Shown piece after piece: positions 1 through 6,929 of a DNA stretch of 11,166 nucleotides (within the stretch, counting starts at the first letter, position 1; each line of letters opens with the position of its first letter). The stretch is from Hemicentrotus pulcherrimus (taxonomy: Eukaryota; Echinodermata; Echinoidea; Camarodonta; Strongylocentrotidae). The stretch is from contig BEXV01000151.1 of NCBI GenBank assembly GCA_003118195.1, forward strand, positions 242,301 to 253,466. The letters are read 5' to 3'. A program made the translations under genes and the position numbers. The notes under the pieces were generated by a model. The model saw only the letters and a program-made list of their open reading frames with translations, was not told the origin of the DNA and searched no databases.

Positions 1-250
1 GAAGGAGAAGAAGAAAGGAAAAAGAGGTGGACAGAAGTAAAGTTAGAAGGAAAGGTATTGAAAAGGAACGGAGGAGTGGAGTGTATTAAAATGAACTTGT
101 AATTTTCTTGACATAATTCAAAATGCGTGGGCCAGCACACTTGAACCAAAGTCGGTTGACCTACAAATCTGTTAATGCTACTCAATTTTAAAGATCGACT
201 CAAAGATTGTCACGCCTGTCAGACCCGCGATTGACCGGACCCGCCCGTGT
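1..250. other. Non-coding DNA, purine-rich start
   Basis: The first 80 bases are strongly purine-rich on the plus strand (runs of GAAGGA and GAAAGG type) without a clean repeat unit. From 80 to 250 the sequence is ordinary mixed composition. I see no open frame of note, no promoter I would defend and no recognisable repeat end. The purine-rich start may be the edge of a low-complexity tract extending to the left of the window. Confidence 0.6.
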
Positions 251-400
251 TCTCTCACTCTCACCCTCTCTCTTTCTCTCTCCCTCTCTTTGTTTCTCTA
301 ATTTTCCTTGGGTTCCCTAAAGTAATAACCACCTGCCCCTTCCCTCTATCTCTCTCTCACTATGTCTCACTGTCACTGTCTCCCTCCCTCTCTCTCTCAT
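251..400. repeat. CT-rich microsatellite tract
   Basis: Two blocks of imperfect (CT)n with CCCT and CACT interruptions (251-300 and 337-400) are separated by a short mixed stretch. The open frame across it encodes only Ser/Leu/Pro/His-rich low-complexity sequence, as expected from reading CT repeats, so it is not evidence of a gene. The tract is pyrimidine-rich on the plus strand, opposite to the GA tract at 1561-1735, so the two could pair within one strand. Confidence 0.9.
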
Positions 401-805
401 TATCGCACGCACTTTTGCTAAAAATTACCATGATCAATGGAGTTACCTACATACACCAACGGGAGAACCCCAGTATGTTTCTACTATAAATCACTCAGAT
501 ATGCAAGAGAAAATATAAAAGTGCGGCAAATAAACATGTGGCATTGGTACTATGTAATCATTGTTGTCATGGAGTTCAAGTTTATCGTAGAACATCTCAT
601 TTTTTGTTTATGATAATACTTACTGATCGCTTCATTTTTGAGGTTGTTGTAAACAGACAGAGAGAGCCGGAAACAAAATAAAGAACAATAACATCAAAAC
701 GATTAAATATTATCACTCCATTTGTTATGCCCAATGGGAAAACCAATGTACTAAAGCTGTAACACTGAACATGAACATATTCAAAGTAGAAAAGTAGATG
801 AAACA
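401..805. other. AT-rich DNA, no feature seen
   Basis: AT-rich single-copy-looking sequence. I found no repeat, no convincing exon with splice signals and no RNA gene. Minus-strand open frames that begin in the neighbouring element read through the right part, but they have no recognisable domain and look accidental. Confidence 0.5.
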
Positions 806-1187
806 CTAAACGATAAGTTTGAATCCTGGGGAGAGGTGACATATAATTTGTAAGTGTTTTCATTGTTATGATGCAAGTGTGGAAAAGCGTGATCGAAAAA
901 TTGCATGGCTCTACAAATGCCTTCATTTTCTAAAAATGACATGTAACAGCTTAAAAATGTGGGCCTCATTTTCATGCCCCATGTCTGTGTAGTCCCATAT
1001 ACATCTTTCTGTGATACAGTGCTTGTTATTTTTACCAAGACTGGGCCTAATTTATGATCAATTTGGTTATTCCATAACCTCGCAGTATACACGAAAGTCA
1101 CGAATACATGACCACATTTGTCTGATCGATTCCAAACGATTTCTTTCACAATGGAATCGCCTGACCAGAACTCAACTTTATCTTTAA
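806..1187 (-). mobile_element. TTAA-bounded MITE-like element, copy A1
   Basis: The right end is clear. Read on the minus strand from 1187 it begins TTAAAGATAAAGTTGAGTT, matching the left end of the second copy at 10182. The part nearest this end is homologous to that copy; for example 17 bases (TTTACCAAGACTGGGCC at 1031-1047) recur exactly, reverse-complemented, at 10324-10340. The left end is decayed: 806-829 reads CTAAACGATAAGTTTGA and so on, matching the terminal core at about 18 of 22 positions with one inserted base, and it starts CTAA rather than TTAA. With this left end the element is 382 bp, against 375 bp for the other copy. That agreement is the main reason I accept it. The superfamily is inferred: TTAA targets are typical of piggyBac and Kolobok. 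A minus-strand open frame of about 122 codons (781-1149) crosses the element, but its equivalent in the other copy is broken, so it is probably not coding. The middle of the element is affected by the assembly duplication. Confidence 0.72.
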
Positions 1188-1256
1188 GTGTGAAATTCAG
1201 TGTTCGTAAATAACATAATCAGAGACAAAGACACAGGGAAGAGAGAGAGAGAGAGC
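936..1256 (+). repeat. Direct duplication, copy 1 (ends at the N)
   Basis: This copy starts ATGACATGTAACAGC and by eye is identical to 1258-1576 at every base up to the GA microsatellite. Here the microsatellite has seven GA units (1241-1254) followed by GC, then the N at 1257. It covers the right two thirds of element A1 plus about 50 bp of flank. It stops exactly at the N, as expected of a contig end placed beside an unmerged overlapping contig rather than a biological duplication. Confidence 0.95.
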
Positions 1257-1257
1257 N
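1257..1257. other. Single ambiguous base at a contig join
   Basis: This is the only N in the window. It lies exactly between the end of duplication copy 1 and the start of copy 2. Its placement marks a join or a gap of unknown size rather than a random miscalled base. Confidence 0.9.
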
Positions 1258-1584
1258 ATGACATGTAACAGCTTAAAAATGTGGGCCTCATTTTCATGCC
1301 CCATGTCTGTGTAGTCCCATATACATCTTTCTGTGATACAGTGCTTGTTATTTTTACCAAGACTGGGCCTAATTTATGATCAATTTGGTTATTCCATAAC
1401 CTCGCAGTATACACGAAAGTCACGAATACATGACCACATTTGTCTGATCGATTCCAAACGATTTCTTTCACAATGGAATCGCCTGACCAGAACTCAACTT
1501 TATCTTTAAGTGTGAAATTCAGTGTTCGTAAATAACATAATCAGAGACAAAGACACAGGGAAGAGAGAGAGAGAGAGAGAGAGC
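1258..1584 (+). repeat. Direct duplication, copy 2 (starts at the N)
   Basis: This copy is offset from copy 1 by 322 bases. It begins at the first base after the N and differs from copy 1 only in carrying ten GA units (1563-1582) instead of seven. Sequence after 1584 continues into a longer purine tract with no counterpart in copy 1. It includes a truncated second image of element A1, with its TTAA end at 1506-1509. If the two copies are one locus, the true window is about 322 bp shorter. Confidence 0.95.
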
Positions 1585-1735
1585 GAGAGGGAGATACAGC
1601 AACAAAGAGAAAGAGGTAGAGGGAGAGAGAATGAGAGAGAGAGACAGAGAGAGCCAGAGAGAGAGCAAGTTAGCAAGATGGGAAGAAAGAAATAATGAGA
1701 AAGCGAGACAAATGGAGGGGGCGGGGCGACAGAAG
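1561..1735. repeat. GA-rich microsatellite tract
   Basis: Ten perfect GA units are followed by a long interrupted purine tract (GAGAGGGAGA, GAGAGAGACAGAGAGA and similar) ending near GGGGGCGGGGCG. Purine dominance continues to about 1735. Tracts of this kind are polymorphic and difficult to assemble, which fits the neighbouring contig join. Confidence 0.92.
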
Positions 1736-2024
1736 GATCAGAACAATCTTCTACTTTAGCAAAACAGAAGCTCTCAGGAATTAGCCCATTTAAAGTACCC
1801 TATAGGTGGGCCCATGTACATGTACCAAGGCTATATCATCGCCATTGCGATTTACACTACAGGCCACAGGCCAGTGGATGAAATTTGAGATTTGAGTGAA
1901 ACTCAGTGATTGTCGATAACATTCGGAGACACCTGTATTCGATCGGGTTTGTTCCCTCAACCTCGTTCTTATTTCGATGTATTCCGATCGATCCTCTCAT
2001 GCTATGTGATTTCATCATTAAAGG
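1736..2024. other. Non-coding DNA with small palindromes
   Basis: This stretch is mixed composition with no gene visible. Small palindromes are present (GGGCCC and GTACATGTAC near 1808-1826), as is a short direct repeat of AGGCCA at about 1861-1872. None is long enough to assign a role. Confidence 0.45.
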
Positions 2025-2280
2025 CAGTGGCGTAGCTGAGGGGAGGGGCATGGGGACAAGAGCCCCCTAATTAGAAAGCGAAGGAGAACAAAATAGACAG
2101 AGAAAGGAGATGGGGTAAGTAGCGTGAACAGAAGATGATTAGATACGATCACTCCTATCTAAGTGATGGCATTATCAACTTCAATTCCATGCACGGAGTC
2201 CAAGCAGTGACCTAAATCCATCCTCCCCCGATCTCATGTTGTCAATGACCCCTTTATCTAAGGACGCAACATACGCCACT
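2025..2280 (+). mobile_element. Possible hAT-like short element (CAGTGGCGTAGC)
   Basis: The left part begins CAGTGGCGTAGCTGAGGGG (2025) and continues into a G-rich then GCCCCC stretch (2041-2067), a pattern I associate with hAT-type DNA transposon ends in invertebrates. A possible right end, TACGCCACT, finishes at 2280; its reverse complement AGTGGCGTA matches nine bases of the left end. The bases flanking the two ends (ATTAAAGG and AATTGTGA) do not form a convincing 8-bp target duplication, so the right boundary may be chance. The related motif at 4098 supports the left part being a dispersed repeat. Confidence 0.35.
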
Positions 2281-2498
2281 AATTGTGAAGCTTTGGAGAG
2301 GAAATGGTCTTCCCATGCACGTTTTTCCCGCATCACTTTGGATGCTTGTCGTGTCGTATTTTCGTATGATTAAAAAAACAAGTCAATAACAAAGAAGAAG
2401 GTTATCCAAAAACGAGGGATTTAAAGGAAAAAAGAGCCCTTAGACTGATACCCGAGCAGTAAAATAGAAGAGAAGAAGATGATGAATGTTCAAATCCC
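2281..2498. other. AT-rich DNA, no feature seen
   Basis: Ordinary AT-rich sequence, with purine-rich patches around 2385-2480. I see no coding frame, repeat end or RNA gene. Confidence 0.45.
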
Positions 2499-2527
2499 CC
2501 TTCCTTTCTTTCTTCCTTCCTTCCTTC
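2499..2527. repeat. TTCC tetranucleotide repeat
   Basis: A short (TTCC/TTTC)n microsatellite: CCTTCCTTTCTTTC followed by repeated CTTC units. It is imperfect, with about seven tetranucleotide units in all. Confidence 0.9.
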
Positions 2528-2601
2528 AGTCACTTGAATTATTTAAACAATGTTTTAAAGTTTAGTAGGTTGCTAGAAATACATGTATACACAATTTATG
2601 T

Positions 2602-2637
2602 AACACACACACACACAAACATGAACACGCACACACT
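2602..2637. repeat. CA dinucleotide repeat
   Basis: A run of about seven CA units (2603-2617) is followed by an interrupted ACAC stretch up to about 2636. This is a simple microsatellite with no sign of function. Confidence 0.88.
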
Positions 2638-2639
2638 TG

Positions 2640-3400
2640 GTATGCATTTACAGTGAGGTGTCTCATAAAATAAAAGCAAAAGAAAAACAATGTATATTTC
2701 ATGTGTAATTTCCCAAAAGATATTGCAATTCTCATCTGATTGCCAATAGGAGAGATTGTTCCTACTTTCCGGGTCTCTCCTAACACCTCGAAGAAGAAAA
2801 AATAGAGAACATAGCGACGCCCTCTTTCTTGCATCACACGCAAGTCGCTGAAATAATACGTATCTTTCATTGCTTTTCTTTACCTTTCCCCTAGGTTCCC
2901 CGTAACACCTGAAACCCGCTATTGAACAAACCTTATTGATAGGGGGCTCTCATGTCGAGTTTCGATTATGGCCACATGCGCTGAGCACAACCAAATCACG
3001 TTAACCATTATACAAAATGTGAGTATAAAAAAGGGGGAGGGGAAACAACACGTATTCAGGCGCTATAATGTCTCATAAACCAAGTAAAGATTACCGGAGT
3101 AAACTATAATAGCGTAATAGTTGATTGATAATCTCCTCTTTAATTTGATAGGTTGCTCATCAAAAGGCGACCACGGATGATGAGCAATAGGCAATTTCGG
3201 AAAGCATGCCTGAATTGCTTTTTCCCAAGTTTGAGAAGAATGTTGTTCAGCGGTTGCTTTTATCATGATCATGTGCGAGCGCATTTATTTGGAATATTCA
3301 TTCAACTATTCATTCAAACCATACGACCAACAATTTCTTTCGAAAGTTGGGCAGAGCAAATTTGGCATGAATCGGGAGAATTCCCGTTTTGATCACGTTT
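2640..3400. other. Non-coding DNA, no feature seen
   Basis: About 760 bp of AT-rich sequence with overlapping short open frames on both strands (for example 3153-3392 plus and 3063-3284 minus). They overlap each other, have no recognisable motif and show no splice-site pattern I can support. A small perfect inverted repeat, CGGGA/TCCCG around GAAT, lies at 3373-3386 but is too short to interpret. Confidence 0.45.
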
Positions 3401-3403
3401 CGA

Positions 3404-3432
3404 TTTGTATTGAAATGTCAAATCAATACAAA
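3404..3432. repeat. Perfect 10-bp inverted repeat (hairpin)
   Basis: TTTGTATTGA (3404-3413) and TCAATACAAA (3423-3432) are exact reverse complements separated by nine bases. The stem is AT-rich. It could be a decayed fragment of a terminal-inverted-repeat element or a chance foldback. No T-run follows, so it does not look like a bacterial-type terminator. Confidence 0.8.
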
Positions 3433-3439
3433 CATTATG

Positions 3440-4095
3440 GGCTAATATAACTCTCTTTAGCATGTCGAATAATTCCATTAATCTGGTTGATGAAAATAGG
3501 AGTCGTGATTTTATCCATGCCCGTCTGATGGTCAATAGTTTATGAGAAAGATGCCCGTTGCCCCGGGTAACGTGCCGCCAAGTTAAATTTTGCTGAAATT
3601 ATCATTGCTTTACGTGTAAAGAGTTTGTGAATCCTGTATATCAAAGATTTATGGACTGCCTCGCGCCTCTGGGTCATAGCAGGATGAAACGTCCCCTTGC
3701 GCCTATAGAAACATTGGTGCCTTTCATATCTTCATGTGCTAATTACATCGATATTTAAGGGTTGAATGAAGGTTTCCGGCTTTTTTCTGACGCACACTGT
3801 ATGTCACGAAATGTATGAGAAAGAGGTTAATAATCGCGTGTCATTGATTTGGACGGTAGTATGTCTACCACTGTTGGTATCACGATCTATCTAGGAAATG
3901 AGTAGATATCTATACTATATTGATTATGATGGGTGTATATTTACAGGGTTTGATCCTCTGTTCGATATCATTTGATCGAATTCGCATTCCTTGGCTGGTT
4001 TACTACATTTTAATCGAAATGATATATAATACATAGAGTGAAATCACCAGGAGATGCTCAACCTTGAATGCGATCTGGCGTCGATATCGTAGCCA
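3440..4095. other. Non-coding DNA, no feature seen
   Basis: About 650 bp without a recognisable repeat, RNA gene or open frame worth reporting. Composition is mixed, with a more GC-balanced part around 3540-3700. I see nothing I can name. Confidence 0.45.
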
Positions 4096-4097
4096 GC

Positions 4098-4142
4098 AAT
4101 GGCGTAGCTTTTTAGGAATGGGAGGGATGTGCCCCCCCCCCC
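4098..4142 (+). repeat. Second GGCGTAGC repeat ending in a C11 run
   Basis: AATGGCGTAGCTTTTTAGG is followed by GGGAGGGATGTG and eleven C bases (4132-4142). This repeats the order seen at 2025-2067: TGGCGTAGCT, then G-rich, then GCCCCC. The order and spacing suggest two decayed copies of one dispersed repeat end, probably a hAT-type transposon. I found no matching opposite end downstream of this copy. Confidence 0.5.
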
Positions 4143-4200
4143 AACACACACACTCACAATCCCGCACACATACTCACACAAAGAAGGACATACATATAAA
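4143..4200. repeat. CA-rich low-complexity tract
   Basis: AACACACACACTCACA and further ACAC/CTCACA units directly follow the C11 run and fade out by about 4180. This is an interrupted (CA)n tract. Confidence 0.75.
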
Positions 4201-4469
4201 AGGGAGAGAAGGGAAACGAAATGGGGAAAGGGAATGCAAGATGGTGTTGCAACGAGACCTTTCTGCTGATCTCTTGTTTATTAGCTTCCTTAATTCATTC
4301 AGTCTGTACCCCCCCCACCCTCCCTATTAGGGTCAGTACCTGTTCAATAAATGTACCCTCGCTTTTCCAACTAGTACCCCGTTGTATAAGAATAGTAAGG
4401 GTCTATTACACTACAACCAGCGTTGACCAGTTAGCTGTACGCGCGCTTGCAATGTGGTAAATAAATAGC
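4201..4469. other. Non-coding DNA with a C8 run
   Basis: Purine-rich sequence up to about 4240 is followed by mixed sequence with a run of eight C at 4309-4316. Two short plus-strand open frames overlap here in different frames (4064-4330 and 4221-4460); neither has a recognisable domain, and both pass through low-complexity sequence. Confidence 0.45.
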
Positions 4470-4557
4470 ATTGGTTTACACTTTTATGAAGTTTGTGGTT
4501 TAATACAAGATGGGTTCATCACAGTTACCCTTTTAGTAACTTTACTGTGAAACCAAT
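4470..4557. repeat. Nested inverted repeat / foldback
   Basis: The outer arms are ATTGGTTT (4470-4477) and AAACCAAT (4550-4557), each followed inward by a CAC/GTG match. Inside near the right arm is a second hairpin with TCACAGT (4519-4525) and ACTGTGA (4544-4550), plus GTTAC/GTAAC (4524-4528 and 4536-4540). The combined structure could be a small foldback element or a decayed MITE. No target duplication is evident. Confidence 0.6.
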
Positions 4558-5035
4558 ATTCTGTGGTTGATTTCAGGGTAGGGACGCTCGCTTTGAATTC
4601 CATCTAGGAGACGAGGCTGAGTTAGGAGGAGGGTTTCTATTGACAAAGATAAAAGTAAGGAAGATTGTTTTCTTACAATATCAGTAAACACTCAGAAGAT
4701 AGGACATTGATAATCTAGGACGGGACATAACGATTTTTTTGGAGATGTGAATTATTTACAGCTGTATCCTTGAACTTCAAGTATATGTGTGTTACTCGCT
4801 GTATGATGCGCTCATTCCTCACACGATGTTTTTTGTGTGCTATCCCGTATAATAATTCCTCGAAGATGGGTTTTGAGGGCAAAAACTATTTACAAAATAA
4901 GTTTTTTTTTTTAATTGTGTCAGTTTGGTTGATGTCTTTGGAAATATCTGATACATGTATTTGATATTCTTTAAGAGTTTTGTTTTTGTTTATAGTGTGA
5001 AAGAGGTTTGATAAAGTTTTGAAAAAATTTAATTG
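4558..5035. other. AT-rich DNA, no feature seen
   Basis: Nearly 480 bp of AT-rich sequence with homopolymer T runs (for example around 4900-4911). I see no supported gene, repeat end or RNA. Confidence 0.45.
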
Positions 5036-5039
5036 AATA

Positions 5040-5260
5040 TTGATCATAATAGTAACGATAATGATAACAATAATAATAATAATGATTATTGTAATGATAA
5101 TATTGCATATTTTTATCGCATACATATACTAACCACCATGTGCGGTGGAAAATATAGATAAATTTGCCAACTTGCCATACGACATTAGTGCCGCGGCAGG
5201 ACTCGAAACGCTTACCGTGTGGTCTTAAATTCTACGACCTACCCAGTTTGATATAAACGA
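5040..5260 (-). mobile_element. tRNA-derived SINE, degraded
   Basis: Read on the minus strand, the head carries a pol III A-box-like TATCAAACTGGG (5253-5242, about 10 of 12 consensus positions). A B-box GTTTCGAGTCC (5209-5199, one mismatch to GGTTCGANTCC) follows 32 bases later. Next comes CCTGCCGCGGCAC, which looks like the 3' part of a tRNA acceptor arm. After that is a non-tRNA body (GGCAAATTTATCTATATTTT, then CCACCGCACATGGTGG) and a degenerate ATT/ATC tail at about 5105-5040. The order of head, body and simple tail is that of a tRNA-derived SINE. The body resembles SINE central segments I associate with echinoderms, but that is memory, not a search. A decayed tRNA gene alone would not explain the body and tail. 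Confidence 0.72.
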
Positions 5261-5895
5261 CAATTCTATATTGGAGAACACACATTACGCAATGATTAAA
5301 AAGGCCTCTATTATTAATTTTTGTTGAGACAGTTTCATAAAAAGTGCAGAATACACGCCTACATACATTATCATGAATATAATCAATGCGTTATACAAAA
5401 CATTTCAGTTTATGATATTTTAACGAAATGTGTCACATCCCACCTTGTTTTATGAGACATTTAGGAAAACTGGAATATTATTTTCTAATTAAACAAAAAA
5501 AGGAATAGTAGACGCAGCAAATTGTTTCTAAACGTGTTCAGACAACCAGACCAAGGACGAGTAGCCGGAGCGAAGTTATTAGCAAAATGCTCAACTATTG
5601 ACCGTTGAGGGGTACACATGCTTGTCAAACGAACACGATGTGCCATGATTTGTTTCGATTTCTCTTCTCATAATTGTTATTTCAAGCAAGCGATGGAATC
5701 CGGAGGCAAACACACTAGTTTGCTTTCACTATTGATCTTCCACATTACTGATTGCCGCTTCGAACGTTTTCAATTTTCCAGCGATATGACAGGCAGTTTG
5801 TGTCACGAATGTTCAAGCATTGTCCTTTGGCAAGGCATTAATCTACATTAATTTTACCACTCCGTACCCAAGAGAAAATTGAGGACTTTGAAGGA
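5261..5895. other. Non-coding DNA, no feature seen
   Basis: AT-rich up to about 5520, then more balanced. A plus-strand frame of 77 codons starting with ATG at 5618 is open but contains no motif I know and has no convincing splice or promoter context. I treat it as chance. Confidence 0.45.
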
Positions 5896-5899
5896 TGAC

Positions 5900-6060
5900 A
5901 AAATAGAAATCGCTTAATGCGCTTACGGTGAACATAATGGTAGGAATACTTTCCTAGGGAGTGGGTGAGTCCGATGACCGGGAAAATAAAAATATCTGTT
6001 TAGCGCTTTGAGACGGTATTCCGTATTAAGCGCTATATAAGTCCAGATTGTTTTTCTTTT
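5900..6060 (+). mobile_element. 3' tail of a LINE or LINE-tailed SINE
   Basis: The diagnostic part is 6001-6042: TAGCGCTTTGAGACGG, a short loop, then AAGCGCTATATAAG. This resembles the conserved 3' ends of L2/CR1-type LINEs and of SINEs that borrow those ends. TAGCGCTT (6001-6008) and AAGCGCTA (6028-6035) are perfect reverse complements, and within the loop ACGG (6013-6016) pairs with CCGT (6021-6024) around TATT. The sequence just upstream (CCGGGAAAATAAAAATATCTG) fits the region before such a tail. The 5' boundary is uncertain, and no reverse transcriptase coding sequence remains, so this is a severely 5'-truncated copy. Confidence 0.68.
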
Positions 6061-6565
6061 TACGTCGATGTTATCCAGACAGACAGACTGAACATCAATC
6101 AGGGATGCATTGACTGACGCTGCTTCACGTGCTCTGATTGGTCAATCAAAACACAAATGAAGAAGTTTTCAGCGACGAGATGAGCAATGAGATTAAAGGC
6201 ATTGTAAAAGATCAGTGTTTGACCATCAAACGCGGAAAGTATTTGTGCTCTTTATGGCACCAAACGCCTGCCATACCAGTGATGCCGTGCGATGCCGATG
6301 TGCAACCCCGCGACTTTGAAGAGCATCGACGTTTGTTTTACATAACGTGATAAATAATCGGTGTAGCATGGAGCCTTCAGGCACTTTTGGAGGCCCCTTT
6401 TCGCATCATTTCAATCAATTGTACTTAAGGTGTGAACTTGGGACGGGGTGGTTGCCCGACATTATTTCCAGGCTACAGTGAACGTTTATTTCCACATTTT
6501 AGTTTTACTCAATACCAGCACCTTAGTCAGTTGTAGACGAGTAATAGGAGAGGGGGAAAAGGATT
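6061..6565. other. Non-coding DNA with small inverted repeats
   Basis: Two small perfect inverted repeats are present: TGATTG-GT-CAATCA (6135-6148, containing an ATTGG motif) and GTTTGA-CCA-TCAAAC (6217-6231). A plus-strand frame of about 70 codons spans 6138-6350 and is relatively GC-balanced, but its first codon is TTG, a stop lies directly before it in frame, and I do not recognise the protein. It could be chance or a relic exon; I see no good splice pair. Confidence 0.45.
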
Positions 6566-6577
6566 ATTATAATAGAG

Positions 6578-6630
6578 AGAAAGAGAAAGAGAGAGAGAGA
6601 GATAGAGAAAGAAGAAGGAAGGATGTGATG
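6578..6630. repeat. GA-rich microsatellite tract
   Basis: Interrupted (GA)n/(GAAA)n purine tract, with the cleanest run around 6588-6601. It is of the same type as the tract at 1561 but shorter. Confidence 0.9.
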
Positions 6631-6673
6631 ACGAAAAACCCCGACCCAATTCGAGATCCTTGTGTTTTGTTCA

Positions 6674-6700
6674 TCAATGTCTTCAATGTCTTTAATGTCT
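6674..6700 (+). repeat. 9-bp tandem repeat, three copies
   Basis: TCAATGTCT occurs at 6674-6682 and 6683-6691, followed by TTAATGTCT at 6692-6700 with one mismatch. The three units are contiguous. The unit is a multiple of three, so an open frame crossing it gains an FNV-type peptide repeat, but I see no gene there. Confidence 0.93.
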
Positions 6701-6755
6701 GAACTCTGAACCCAAGATAATATGGAATGGCCAATTGTTTATGAAATATAATCAA

Positions 6756-6925
6756 GCATACTTCTCGTTCTCCTTCCTTTCACCTTCTTCTCCATTTTTG
6801 TTTACATTTGTTCATCTCGTTTCTTTTTTCTACTTCTTTTTCTTCTTCGTCTCTTCTTCTTCTTCTTCTTCTTCTCCTTCTTCTTCTTCTCCTTCAAGTT
6901 CTTCTCATTATTCTTCTATTTCTGT
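6756..6925. repeat. TTC/CTT pyrimidine tract
   Basis: Pyrimidine-rich sequence on the plus strand, with interrupted (TTC)n most regular at about 6849-6900. Open frames across it encode only Ser, Leu or Phe runs. Pyrimidine tracts of this length with mirror symmetry can adopt triplex structures, but nothing shows a function here. Confidence 0.92.
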
Positions 6926-6929
6926 TATT

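Noticed and set aside
247..489. Plus-strand open frame rich in Ser, Leu and His with a hydrophobic look
   Set aside because: It is a translation of a CT microsatellite; the apparent signal-peptide character comes from the repeat, not from a gene.
781..1149. Minus-strand open frame of 122 codons, with most of it repeated at 1184-1471
   Set aside because: The repetition is caused by the duplication around the N. The frame lies inside a MITE-like element, and the corresponding sequence in the other copy at 10182-10556 contains stops and indels, so there is no sign of coding constraint.
3373..3386. CGGGA-GAAT-TCCCG as an NF-kB-like or hairpin regulatory site
   Set aside because: The arms are only five bases, and a single match to a short degenerate motif in a window of this size is expected by chance.
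5185..5255. A functional tRNA gene on the minus strand
   Set aside because: Only the B-box and part of the acceptor arm look tRNA-like. The D-arm and anticodon regions do not form a convincing cloverleaf, and a SINE body and tail follow.
6126..6148. CACGTG E-box and an inverted CCAAT-type motif as a promoter
   Set aside because: There is no TATA, initiator or downstream gene to go with them; short motifs alone do not support a promoter.
6138..6350. Plus-strand 70-codon frame with balanced composition
   Set aside because: Its first codon is TTG, preceded in frame by a stop. No domain is recognisable and no good splice donor is present, so it is not called as a gene, though a relic exon cannot be excluded.
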